Shown piece after piece: positions 31,367 to 42,101 of a DNA stretch of 43,515 bases. The position numbers and the translations under genes are program-made. The notes beneath the pieces are model-generated. The model had not been told where the DNA came from and searched no databases. It saw only the letters and a program-made list of their open reading frames with translations. Source of the stretch: Intoshia linei (Eukaryota; Orthonectida; Rhopaluridae); assembly GCA_001642005.1 (NCBI GenBank), contig LWCA01000182.1, positions 1 through 43,515 of the forward strand, read 5' to 3'. Position 1 is the stretch's first letter, and every line of letters begins with the position of its first letter.

Positions 31367-31840
31367 ATGGCTCAACGAAAAGATCAAAAACGCAAAGAAA
31401 TGCGTCCAATAAGTATGCCTGTTTATGCAAAATTTAAGGACGAAGAAGATCAATATGATGATAAAAATTCAAAAAAGGTTAAATTTTTAATGCCAAATAT
31501 CAAAGTCGCCATTAGTACCAGAAAAAATCCGAAATCCATTAGAGCTGATCTTAGAAAAAAACGACAAACTGCTGATGTGGCTTCATTTAATTTCATGAAA
31601 TCTAACGACCCTCAACATTACCATTGCTTTGCATATCGTAGAAACCAATGTGAACGTCTTTCACTTTCAGAACGACCTCTTTCAACTGTAGAATTATCTG
31701 CTATTGCAGACTATCCATCCAAACATATTGACAGACCTCCTACTCCTCCACCAATTTCTTCAAATGCATACGCCTCCAATAATTTACACTTTTATATACA
31801 AGCATTCGGAAGCAATGAACCAATCACTGAAAATGATTAA
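31367..31840 (+). CDS. unrecognised 157-residue basic protein
   Basis: A single uninterrupted frame starts at an ATG directly after the acceptor CACTATTTTTAG (AG 31365-31366). The protein is basic in the first 70 residues (KRKEMRP, RADLRKKRQ), has a mixed core (FNFMKSNDPQHYHCFAYRR) and a Pro-rich stretch RPPTPPPISS near the C-terminus. No membrane segment, signal peptide or known domain is seen. Its codon use is less A/T-extreme than its surroundings, and the frame is long for this base composition, so it is probably real. It may be nuclear or cytoskeletal, but that is only inference. Confidence 0.72.
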   Translation: MAQRKDQKRKEMRPISMPVYAKFKDEEDQYDDKNSKKVKFLMPNIKVAISTRKNPKSIRADLRKKRQTADVASFNFMKSNDPQHYHCFAYRRNQCERLSLSERPLSTVELSAIADYPSKHIDRPPTPPPISSNAYASNNLHFYIQAFGSNEPITEND

Positions 31841-32469
31841 ATTATACTTTTTTACATTTGTTTCATTATGAAATCAATTGTATCTATTTATATTAAAATT
31901 TAATTATTATTTTTCATATATTCATTATTTTCATTTTTTATTTTTTAAAACAATTCAACAGATTCTTGAAATAATTATCCAGTATTTGTCAGCTCAAATA
32001 GGGCCATCCCTATTTGACAATATTAAGTCACACTCATAGATATACTTAAACTTTAAAATGACACAAGTTAGTACTCTCAACCTGGATAAATTAAAGAGAA
32101 TACTGTACATAGATTTTTGTCATTGTCATTTTTACAAGTAATCAGCGATTTAATACGGAACTAGTTATTAAATTATGAAAATATTAATTTATAAGAATTG
32201 AGTAATCGATATGTAATAACTTATTACTAATAATATTATAACTAATAAGTTATATTATGCATCATAAAGTAATACCCAAATGTAGAATAACTCAAAAATT
32301 TTTGACTAAAAGGTATGGTACTTTTTTATGTTAAATATCATTAACATTAGAAATGTATTATTTTAAAAATTAATATTTTAAATCTAATATATAGTCCGAT
32401 CCCGTCTTGGGTCAAATTTTTGTGTTATAATAATATAATAAAATATTCAAATGCATTGTAATAAATATA
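31841..32469. other. intergenic, no gene seen
   Basis: AT-rich downstream region of the 31.4-kb gene, with TTATTATTA-type simple sequence near 32215-32260. An imperfect palindrome, AATAGGGCCATCCCTATT, lies around 31997. Nothing else is supported. Confidence 0.5.
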
Positions 32470-33125
32470 AAAACGATAATAACAAAGTTGTATTACTTTT
32501 AGTAATTCGTTGTTATAGTTTTAATTTAAATTTTAAACAAAATGTTTTAAAAATGAATCAAAAATTGCGTAGCAATGAAGAAAATCCCGAATGAATCAAT
32601 TATATAGATTTTACTTTTTCATTTTTAATTTTAATCCAAAATTTAAAAAATATTGTTTGATAATATATTAAAAATTATGTTTCACCGGAAACGCATAGAC
32701 TAATGGGGTTGAAATTTTGTATTTATATCAAATGGAATAAGCTCTATCAGAAAAATGTTTTTTTAATTGTAAAAATATTAAATATTTTAAATTTTTTGTT
32801 TTAATAATTTAGTTTCGGAATAAAAAAAAATAAATATTAAAGTACCTTTTTGACCGTGAAGCCGTCACTTATTCGGATTGAAATTTTCGGATGTGTGTCT
32901 TAACAGGATACAACTGTACCACATGTAATTTATTTTAAATTATAGGGCTGTTTTTATTTAAAAAAAAAGTAATGTAGGTTTTGATCGTGAAAATTAATTT
33001 TTTGAGGTTTCCATCTATGCTAGTGTTTATGATTTTAAAAACTATCCCAGAATTTATGTTTTATTAAATTTTTGGTGTTTATTTTTTGTGTGTTAAATTT
33101 ATAAATTAAATGGTTATACACACAA
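32470..33125 (-). mobile_element. Helitron relic, copy H (reverse)
   Basis: Read on the minus strand it begins with TGTGTTGGTTTGTGTGTAT, like the 5' block of copies A and B. It continues through the GATATAAATACAAAATTTCAA region and ends in the TACTAAAAGTAATA block seen in copy A at 8680. The terminal hairpin and CTAG are missing. Confidence 0.6.
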
Positions 33126-33224
33126 ACCAACACACCTAATTAAATTAAAAATATATTTATTTATTCTTGTAATGCCAAAATTAAATTATTCTAGTAAATT
33201 AGAAATTGCAAAATTATTAAAAAA

Positions 33225-33615
33225 TGGGAAGTATTTTATTTGTCAGTATTTAATTAGACAGAAACAGAACAGAAACTGACAGTATTTTAATAAAAAATTT
33301 TCAGTATTTTCAATAAAAATTGTCAGTATAAATATTAAAATGTCAGTAATAAAATTATTTTGTCCGTATTCAATTACATATTTGTCCGTATATACTGTAG
33401 TCAAGGATATACTAAAAGTATATTTAAAGTACTGACAAAATAATTTTTTTACTGCTCTTCCAATTTAAATACTGACAATAAATTATTTATACTGACACCT
33501 AGTCAACTGGCACCTAAAATACTGAAAATTTATTATATTAACTGACAATTTAATATTTTTACTACAAACTATTTAAAATACTGACACTTTAGTGATTAAA
33601 ATACTGACGCTATAA
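33225..33615. mobile_element. fold-back element with seven plus seven TGTCAGTAT motifs
   Basis: The left half has about seven copies of GTCAGTAT or close variants, spaced 15-35 bp. The right half has about seven copies of the reverse complement ATACTGAC, mirrored around about 33410. The spacers are AT-rich and differ. The layout suits a non-autonomous element whose transposase binds repeated subterminal sites, or an extruded cruciform. No coding capacity is present. Confidence 0.6.
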
Positions 33616-33625
33616 ATTTATAAAT

Positions 33626-34589
33626 ATTATAAAAATATACAGGCCTTAAAAAATGGTAAATTATCAGAAAGAAAACTATCCGAAATGTTTAAAACTAAAT
33701 AATAATAAAAACGAGAATAGATAATATTTTAATATATTACATATTGATATTTATGTATATTTGTATAGTTAAAATCATTAATGTTTATAATATGCTTTGT
33801 GGGTAACATGCGCAATTATGTCGCGTTTGTATCATCCCATACAATTTAATAATAATGTGTATAATATATTATTTAATTTTATTGATTAAAATCAACAAAT
33901 GTTGCTACTAATGTAATTTGTATACACTTTGTATACTAAATTACCAATTACATTAAGTATATTGTAAAGAAAGATGTGACGATCTGGGTGCTTTAAAGTT
34001 TTTTCTTCCTTGTATTAATTCCTTATACAAGGCATTGTATCTTTTTTTGTCACTTATACGCCTCATTTACTAAACAAATAGTTATATTTGATTAATATAT
34101 CATTAGTAATTCATTATGTTTTAGTTTTTATGTGTAGGGACCTAAGACTTATGTCGGCCACTGTACAGTGTACACCTTAAATCAGTGACGTCCATTCTCT
34201 GGAGCGATGTAATGGTGGAATATACAGTATATATAGGTGTAGTATACATTTTAGAGCTACATAATCATTGATTTTAACACGAAATTTTAATGAGTTTCTT
34301 TATTTATATTTTTATAATCTTATATTCATAATTTGAGATCAAAATTTTGTAGGATTTTTAAAGGAATACTTTTTCTACCATTTTTAAAATATTTTGATAA
34401 TAAATTTGGAACTAACATTTTGTAAGGCTTGTAAGAGAATATTTTTTCTACCATTATCAATAAAAAATGATAATTTTTAATAAATAATAAAAATTTTAAA
34501 CATTGATACAGTGTTGTGCACTGATATAAATACTATTGTGCAATGCACAAATATATTAATAGTATTAACCTTAAGGTTTAAGCTGTCAT
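33626..34589. other. intergenic, no gene seen
   Basis: AT-rich, with one GC-richer patch around 34135-34260 containing the perfect palindrome TGTACAGTGTACA-like CACTGTACAGTG at 34159. Two related segments (GTAGGATTTTTAAAGG near 34350 and TGTAAGGCTTGTAAGAG near 34420) suggest a decayed tandem repeat. No RNA gene or open frame is supported. Confidence 0.5.
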
Positions 34590-34599
34590 TGGGTTAGGT

Positions 34600-35085
34600 T
34601 ACTATTTTTTCATCTATTTATGCACCTTTGTTCATCTATCTAAGCCGTTTTAATCTTTGATATATGCGCTTTTGGGAATTTCAGATTATGTTGATACCAA
34701 ACTATAAAAGAGAGGGCTTATTTCGATTTTTTTAACCAAACCGTAAAAGGGAATTTAAAAATAAAAAACAAAAATTCCCCCTCAAGGTTTTGGTAATAAT
34801 ATAATCTAAAATTTCCACTTAAAGGTTTAAGTTAATTTTTTTTCATCTATACATGCACTTCTGTTCATTTATATAACCACTTTTGTTCTTCCATATATGC
34901 ACTTTTGTTCATCTATTTATGCATCTTTGGAAATTTCAGATTATTTTTTTACAGAATATAAAATCGAGTTTATTTAGATTTTTTCAACCATCCCTAAAGG
35001 AGAAGTTAAAAATAAAACATACATTTAAGGTTTGCTAAAAAATATAATTTGAAAATTCCCCTTCAAGGGTTATGTTAATTTTTTT
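34600..35085 (+). repeat. two-unit tandem repeat with TTGTTCATCTAT blocks
   Basis: Two units of about 240 bp (about 34605-34840 and 34845-35085) share TTTTTTCATCTATTTATGCA, GGAAATTTCAGATTAT, a TTTTTCAACCA-type block, and AAATTCCCC-x-TCAAGG. They are diverged. They lie just upstream of the 35.2-kb gene and contain no frame. Confidence 0.55.
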
Positions 35086-35181
35086 ATTTGGTAACTATTT
35101 TATTAACAGTGCACATAACTTAAAAAGGTAAAAAAAACTACTATATCTATAATAAGTTATGTTTAATATTGACACAACTAA

Positions 35182-35952
35182 ATGTCAACAAAAATAATAT
35201 CATATATCATATTGCTTAATGTAGTATTTTTATATTCTGGTAAAAACTAAAATATAAATAAAAATATTTTTAGTGATAACCGATACGAAACTTCCCATTA
35301 TCAAAATAAATTTGGACGCAAAGTTTATACAAGTAAATTTAAAATTTAATTTTAAAAAATAATTAAGAAATGTCTATTAATTGATTAAATTATAAAATAG
35401 GACAATGATGTCTTCAAAACACCCCAAAACGAATTATTTAAAATGAAAAATGAAGAAAGTGATACATTTGTAATTCCTGGAAAAACATACAATATGGCAA
35501 TAATTTTTGAAAAATTACCATTGCCTCATAAACATGAATATCGAATGAATTTAAAATTTGGTACAAAAAATATTGCACCCTACTATTATGCCATGACATA
35601 TAGTTTGCCAATTTTAACAAGACATAATATTGTAGTATGTAATCAAATGTACAATCAAACAGTTATAGATGTGAAAAATAATATTTATGTCAATATAATT
35701 ATTGAAAATCTTAAAATTGAATACATCAACAAAGAAAATGTTGGGGAAATACGGCGAGGTAAGTTTATTGCGATTCAAACTAATTTTATGTTTTTAGTTG
35801 AAATATGTGATATGGATATTGTCGAACAAAATATTTCTTCTGCTGCACAATTTTTCAAGTACATCATTTTATATGGTTTTGGAATTACTATTGTATTATC
35901 ACTGATTATTTCAATTTTTATTACTGTTTATTCAAATAAAAAGTTTAAATAG
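35182..35952 (+). CDS. unrecognised type I membrane protein
   Basis: Four exons (35182-35239, 35274-35332, 35401-35758, 35798-35952) give 209 residues. Residues 1-20 are a signal peptide. The lumenal or extracellular part (about 160 residues) has aromatic and Asn-rich beta-like sequence with possible glycosylation sites (NQT, NIS) and two Cys (VVCNQ, EICDM). One membrane span near residues 178-203 is followed by a short basic tail (SNKKFK). No family was recognised. Intron 3 (35759-35797) is 39 nt, a multiple of three and without stops, so keeping it would add 13 residues in frame. I treat it as an intron because of its GTAAGT donor, ACTAAT branch site and TTTTTAG acceptor. Confidence 0.78.
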
Positions 35953-36189
35953 TTTTTTTATATATTTATACATTTTAATCATTTCTAAGATAAATTTTGT
36001 AAATATCAATATCAATCGTGAAAACCTTGACACAATTCTTCAATTGTCTGAAATTACAAAACACTTGATTAAAAATACAATCTTATCAAAAAATATCAGT
36101 CATAAAAAAACTTATCAGGCCGGATGTTTCCATTTTGTAAATTAGAAAATGTTGAAATTTACATTAGTTAGTATATATAAATTGATTGA

Positions 36190-36640
36190 TAGTACGTACA
36201 AACAGCACCTATGTCTGCAAAGGGCACATTTTTATTATACCTAAAAAAAATTCCGAGGAATGAATTATATAGATTTTCACTCATATTTCTTTATTGGAAA
36301 TGTGTGGACGTTCAATGCACATTTTTTTGAAATTGTAAGATCAATATTTACATTTTCAATTTTTATTTCAATCGAAATATTTGAAAAATGTTGGTTGATA
36401 ATATATTAAAAATTATTTTTCATCGGGAATGCGTAGATTACTCGGGTTGAACTTTTGTATTTATGTCAACTGGAATAAGTGCTATCGGAATAATCTTTTT
36501 TTATAATTTTCGGACCGTTAATTATTTCACATTTTTTGTTTTAATAAAATATTTCGGAAAAAATACATATGAATACTAAAATGCTTTTTTGAATGTGAAG
36601 TCGTCACTTATTCGGATTGAATAAAAATTTATCACTTGAA
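36190..36640 (-). mobile_element. Helitron relic, copy G (reverse)
   Basis: On the minus strand it ends with TGCAGACATAGGTGCTG then TTTGTACGTACT, the eroded hairpin. The body matches copies A and B (GAATAATTCATTCC region, ATTATCAACCAACATTTTTC). The CTAG terminus is lost. Confidence 0.6.
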
Positions 36641-36793
36641 TAGCAGAGATAAATAAAGGTGTTACCAGCACATGGTGGTATTAGTAACAGTATTTCCGGT
36701 AAAATTAAAAAATTAGTTTATTTATGTAAAATAAACTATTCCTTATTTTATATTACCTTAGGGGTTTTATCCTTAAGCCTAGAGTCTAGGCCA

Positions 36794-37980
36794 GGGCTCC
36801 ACAACGTGCGGCCGTGGGCAATACATCTGATTATTATGATAATGCAATATATCATTTTACTTCAAATTGAAAAGTTAAAATAAGATTTTATTCACCATTT
36901 ATATAAACTATTTTAATCAAAAAGTTACATTCTTGACTTTGCCCCAGTTTCTCAAATGTTAGCGAAGGGTACACCAAATCAAGGCAGTCATTGTGTTTGT
37001 GTCTTGTCACACAAATGTCTTCTACTCTAATGTATCAATAAATCAAATTTAATGGTTCTTTTTTCTGTTGTCCAATTTACCAAAAAATTAATGATTAATT
37101 TTTTTTAAATCAGGTTTTTTCTTATGGAATCAGTCAGATTAATTATTGATCTAAGTATTTCGTAAAATGGGATTTTTCATAAAAATATTGGTAAAAGCGA
37201 TTTTTTTCTTTAAGAGTTGGTAAAAATGGATTTTTAAAAAAAATATTGGTAAAAAGGGATTTCTTCCTTAAGGTTTGGTAAAATTTTGGTTTTTTCTCAT
37301 AAAATTATATAAAATTATAGCTTCGCCTACAATCATCTAAATTTTCGTATTCACCCCCAAAGGTGATCACTGATCAGTCACCTATTGTTACCAACATTAA
37401 GTTATTATTCTCAACCCGAATTTTTGAGCGAAGCATGTTATTTTTTTTGTTATTTAAAAAAATTTTTGGGGCCCTCTTTTACTTTGGAATCTCTTTTTCA
37501 AAAAATAATAACAGTTTACACATCTTATACATGAAATACAGTCGCTTATTCATCCAACATAAATAAAATATGTCGGATCTGATGATTTTAATTGAAACAA
37601 TTAAATTACCCTGAGAAATATCACTTAACCTTGAGCCTTGAGTTGAATTTGAAAACCCGAAGTCTCAAAGGGAAAATAACGCAGTTGGCAACCCTACAGT
37701 CACCCCCATGAGAAGCACTCCATTAATTCTAATATTGCTATTTATTTCGATTCAGACAAATGACAAATATGGTGTTAATTTATATGAGTGAATTATCGAT
37801 TAATTTTAATTGAATATTATTAATTTAAACTTGCTAATATTAAAAATTTAAAGAAAACTATTTTATTAGACCTAAAATTTAGGCCCAGAGTAAACTTTCT
37901 CAATGTCGAAGTAAATTTTGTGCGGCCTTAGTATCAATGAAAAAAGTAGCATTGTGGCTGAATTGATATAAAGGTTGTGA
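36794..37980. mobile_element. hAT-type element, about 1.2 kb, non-autonomous
   Basis: The ends are CAGGGCTCCACAACGTGCGG and, from the right, CAGGGGTTCACAACC. The flanks GTCTAGGC and GCTTAGGC agree at six of eight positions, consistent with an aged 8-bp duplication. The interior shares the TGGTAAAA units and the ACTTTCTCAATGTCGAAG block with 7545-8265. It also carries a 330-bp segment (about 37365-37695) absent from that copy. The open frames inside are not genes. Confidence 0.6.
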
Positions 37981-37989
37981 ACCCCTGGC

Positions 37990-39240
37990 TTAGGCCCTAG
38001 GCGATTATTTAAAAAATCCCAATAAAAATAATTATAATAAATTAATTAATAAAATATACCATTTCAAGACCTTTATGTAAAAACTTTTTTCTTACGATTT
38101 TACAAAAAACTAATAAGAAATAAATTTTCTATCCAACTCAAAATAAAAAATCTAATTTTACGAACCCCTAAGCCTTAAGTTAAGGTAACATCTCTTTTCC
38201 TACATTTTATTGAAAACTTTGTTTCTACACTACCTCACCAGAAAAAACTCTTAATCCAACATACAATAATAAAAAACCAAAATTTTAGCAACCATGAAAG
38301 AGCAATTCTTTTTTCCGAGTGCTTAGTTGTAAACATTAAACATTTGTGAGACTCAATAACGTCATTGTATTCCGTTTACATTTAAAAAACTAGTCGTTTA
38401 TATTAGTGATGCGACGATTCCTAACTTTTCAACGATACCGATTCAATTCTTAAAAAAACTGTTGCTTTTTGCAATTTTTATTTTTTTTAAAAAAAAGTCG
38501 CAAAGAATCGAAATCGTCAAAATGACAACCTTTTGCAGATTCGATTTCTTGGAATTATTACGACTCTCGCATCACTCATTTATATATTTAAAAAAATTTG
38601 CTGATACCAGCAATTCGAAAACCTTTTAGATGAACCATTATCATTTTACAAAAATCTGAATTACTATTTTTTAATAATTTAAAAAAAAAAGTAATGGTGT
38701 CTTATGGAATTAGTAGAATTAATTAGCTCATTTAACATTTTAAAACGTCGCATAGCATCTGCCGATCGACTAAGGCGTTAGTCGACTTTCACTATCTTTT
38801 GTCTCCGATACATTGTAGATATTGCATAATGCATTTTATTTTCAAAAATGAGTATAAACACCACCAAAATCTTTGTATCTATATTTACTTTAATTTGGCA
38901 CATTTTTAATTTTTAATAGGTTTTTCTGAAAAAAAATTAAATTTAATTTAATTTAATTATTATAAGTAAAATATATTCACTCGTAAAAAAATTGCCGTAA
39001 ATATGAAAAACTAACTATTTAAATTTGAAAAGAAAATAAATGATTTTGAGCATTTTTGTTTACAATTTTTCAATGGATCATTATTTTCCAGAAAAGGTGG
39101 TATAAAATTTTAAACTAGTTTAATAAAAACGTAATAATACCAAAGAGAACTGCTGAACCTAAGCTCAACATTTTGTCAAATGTATTTATAAACATCCATG
39201 AAAAGTATCGTAACTTAAAAATCGTTTTATTGTTACAATT
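37990..39240. other. 1.25 kb without a gene, holding one MITE and one hairpin
   Basis: Apart from the MITE at 38405-38576 and a GC-rich hairpin at 38767-38784 (CGACTAA-GGCG-TTAGTCG), it is plain AT-rich DNA. It lies downstream of the ESCO stop. Confidence 0.5.
38405..38576. mobile_element. 172-bp MITE with AGTGATGCGA ends
   Basis: The left end AGTGATGCGACGATTCC pairs with the right end, which reads AGTGATGCGAGAGTCG from the other strand. The interior also has paired GATTCGATTT-like segments, so the whole element can fold. Flanks on both sides contain TTTATAT. Confidence 0.65.
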
Positions 39241-39266
39241 ACACATTAAAAAATTGAAAGCTAGTG

Positions 39267-40073
39267 TCAATTGAAATTAGCTTTGATTGAAACACAATGA
39301 AAATAATGTTCTGCAAAAGGAATCACATCATCAGTAACTTGAGTCCAACAAACCAAGTTTTTATCTAGGACAAAATTATAATTATATGATTCTCTAAGTT
39401 TATCAATGGTTTTTGACGCAATTCCGCAGCGTCGATATTGTGGTTTGGTCCAAATTCGTTTAATGGAACATTTGGCAGGTATTAATATGTTTTTTTCGTG
39501 AGGTTTAAAATATGAAGAGCAAACAGCTTTTTCAACGTCACAGAATCCAATCACTTCGAATTTTGTTTCGCTGGAACAATATTTTTTAATACTTAAAAAA
39601 GTGACAATAGATTTTCTCCTGCTAGCACTATTATAATTTTTCAACCCAAAAATATCGTCAAATTTCACTCGCATCAATGACAACTGTTTAGATATCGCGA
39701 CATCAATACCACTTTCGCAATTTGTTTTTTTTAAGTTTTTGTTGTTATAAATTATAATTTCGATATTTTGTTCCTTCATAAAATCTCGTCGAAAATCTTT
39801 AGGAATGTTTAAATAAAATTCCATATTCATATCATCATGAATTCGTTTATGAATCATACGATCTATTGGGTCTGCTTGAACAAAAACCATATCACACTCG
39901 TCGCATTTAGATGGACGTATATCTCGCTGACCCACATCGATAAGCATTTGCGATGAATTCAAATATTTGCTAATCCTTGTTTTAGAGGTTGGTTTACTTT
40001 TTTCTCGGTTATTTCTATTTTTTACATTTATTCTTTTAAAATATTTGTCAATTTGATTCAATTTCAAACTCAT
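39267..40073 (-). CDS. ESCO: N-acetyltransferase ESCO/Eco1 (cohesin acetyltransferase)
   Basis: A single-exon frame of 268 residues from the ATG at 40073. ESCO/Eco1 acetylates the SMC3 head in the nucleus to establish sister-chromatid cohesion. Residues 57-79 are the family's zinc finger (CDEC, then H75 and H79). The acetyltransferase domain has KRIWTKPQYRRCGIASKTID with the acetyl-CoA loop RRCGIA at 214-219, then VCWTQVTDD and PFAEHYF. The length is like yeast Eco1, without the long N-terminus of animal ESCO1/2. NQIDKYFKR at residues 6-14 resembles a degenerate PCNA-binding motif. The frame is open to 40166, but that part is hydrophobic and separated by the acceptor CAATTTTTAG 7 nt before this ATG, so the shorter start was chosen. 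Confidence 0.92.
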   Translation of the reverse strand: MSLKLNQIDKYFKRINVKNRNNREKSKPTSKTRISKYLNSSQMLIDVGQRDIRPSKCDECDMVFVQADPIDRMIHKRIHDDMNMEFYLNIPKDFRRDFMKEQNIEIIIYNNKNLKKTNCESGIDVAISKQLSLMRVKFDDIFGLKNYNSASRRKSIVTFLSIKKYCSSETKFEVIGFCDVEKAVCSSYFKPHEKNILIPAKCSIKRIWTKPQYRRCGIASKTIDKLRESYNYNFVLDKNLVCWTQVTDDVIPFAEHYFHCVSIKANFN

Positions 40074-40285
40074 TTGTAATCTAAAAATTGCGCCATTGTA
40101 ACTTGGAAACGTGAAATAAATGAATAATATAAATAAATAAACAAAAGGGATGAATATATTGTTCAAACAAAATATACAGTGTCATCTCATATTATCAAGA
40201 AATTCAAGTATATTTATTATTTACTAAAATTTACTAAATTGAATAAAATAACCAAAGTAATATATCAATTAGAAATTGATTTACG
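40074..40285. promoter_or_regulatory. head-to-head region between ESCO and the LRRFIP-like gene
   Basis: 212 bp separate the two ATGs. On the ESCO side an acceptor (AG complement at 40081-40082) lies 7 nt before the start. On the other side no acceptor is close to the ATG. A shared promoter is likely. Confidence 0.5.
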
Positions 40286-42101
40286 ATGCGATCCAAATTC
40301 AATTCAGACATGTCCGAGAATAATCAAATATCTGAAACTACAAAAAGTCCAAAAGCTTACAGATTTAGACGCAATAAAACAATCGACTATAAATACTTAA
40401 TTTCTTCAGATAAGGATGAAGACGGAAATTTAAATCATTTAACCATTAACGTAATTTACCGATAATTGTATTAGATTATAATTTACAAATAGGCAGACAA
40501 GAAACTTACAGAATTAAACGCTTCTCGTAAAGAAGCCAGAATACTTAGACGCAAAACTATGGTTCACAGGGTATTTTCATTTTTATTTCATAATAAATTT
40601 AAATTCAGAGTCCTAAATCGGAAACTGAAATCGAACCTATTTATAACATGGTATGTTTGTTTTGTATTTGTATTTACAATTTTAAAAACAAATTTACTTT
40701 ATTTTAGATTTCTGATCCATTACATTCTTTACCTATGCCGGTACTATTTATTATTTCTTGTTAAACTTAAATTTTTAGGATATTGTTTCGAGAACTGTGT
40801 CCAATTTATCAGATCCTGTTGAAAATGTAATTTTTAAATACACTTAGATCGAGCCATTAGTGTACTAGCCAAAATTATAATTTTACGTTACATTATTGAA
40901 TGTACACAAATTTTGTGAGATCGCATATTGAACTTTCAAAATTATAGTTGACAATATTTTTATCCTCATTAGACTTATTTCTAATTTTAAAGTTCCAGAA
41001 ATGAAAAAAGTCAATAAATTTATCAAAATAATAATCGAATAAAGCTTTCTCCAAAAAATATCTATATATATTATATCAAACGGTCATATTCAACATGTTG
41101 ATTTGATTTCCTAAAAAAATTAAGCGCATATACAATGTATATTATACATGTTATGTTATCAACAAAATTTTTCTAAATTTTTTTTTTATACTGATGAATA
41201 ATAATAACAGACTGCCCTGAAGAGACCATTTTGTTCGTTAAGTCTAATAATATCCAAATTGTAATGCGTTTTTAATAATTTAGAAAGAAACCAAAATTAC
41301 AAATGAAAAGCTGGAAAAACCATCATCTGAAAATTCTGGATTTAAAAGCGAAAGCCATAGTAGTACCTCTACGTATAATCATCCTAATAATATTTCAGTT
41401 TTTTTTTATTTTATTTTTTTAACTTTTTCAAAGCCGATGTACATGATACATCACTTAAAAAAGCTATAAATATTTTGTAATTATATTTTTTTGTTGTTTA
41501 ATCAAGGATATCCTTTGTATTATTTACAGTTTGAATTTTACCTATAGTGATATGTTCTGCCTCTCAGAAATAGTTAAAAATTACCAGTTTTATATTGAAT
41601 AAAAAAATTTTATTGACCACTCATTTAATTACATTTGAAGCTATTTAACATACTTTACGAATTCTAAAAAATAAAAGTGTTATATATAAGACTGGATATT
41701 TTTATCCATACAATTAAATTTACAACAGTAGCTATTTTCGGTTTGAAATTAGGCCTTAGTTCTGGAATTGAGTTTTCACAAGAATTCTGGAAGTCGGTGA
41801 TTAATTATTTATTTTTTTTTAATTTTTTGTTACATAATATCTTTAGTTTTAATATTTTTAGCAATTTGTAAGCTTACTATATTTTTTAAGTCGTATATAA
41901 TAAATTCTGCTTTGAAAGGGTTAAACAAAATTTTAGAATAAAGAAATTAACGAAAAACTTGACAAATCTATGTTAGATAACGCACAGTTAGAAAATAATG
42001 TTTTAATGTTTCAGTCTGTAAATGACAATTTAAAAGACGAAGAAATATTTTTAAAGGAAACCATTTCTGAATTGAAACGACTTAACAGAATCGATAAAAA
42101 G
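40286..42101 (+). CDS. LRRFIP-like coiled-coil protein, 5' part
   Basis: Seven exons (40286-40450, 40493-40570, 40609-40650, 40708-40740, 40779-40826, 41284-41397, 41937-42101), all in phase 0, give 215 residues with no stop yet reached. Exon 2 (ADKKLTELNASRKEARILRR) resembles the conserved EAEARLAELRASRREAREIR-like start of the flightless-I-interacting LRRFIP1/2 family. A Ser/Pro-rich linker follows. Exon 7 is a coiled coil with heptad Leu/Ile. LRRFIP proteins act in actin-linked and Wnt/TLR signalling in vertebrates. Membership rests mainly on exon 2, so a different coiled-coil protein is possible. The last donor (AAG|GTTATT) points to further exons after the repeats that fill the window's end. 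Every exon having phase 0 is striking. Confidence 0.62.

Noticed and set aside
36659-36883. 74-residue plus-strand frame
   Set aside because: It runs from unique DNA into the hAT-type element at 36794 and shows no domain.
40074-40166. N-terminal extension of ESCO with a hydrophobic segment
   Set aside because: A membrane segment does not fit a nuclear acetyltransferase, and an acceptor lies between it and the next ATG.
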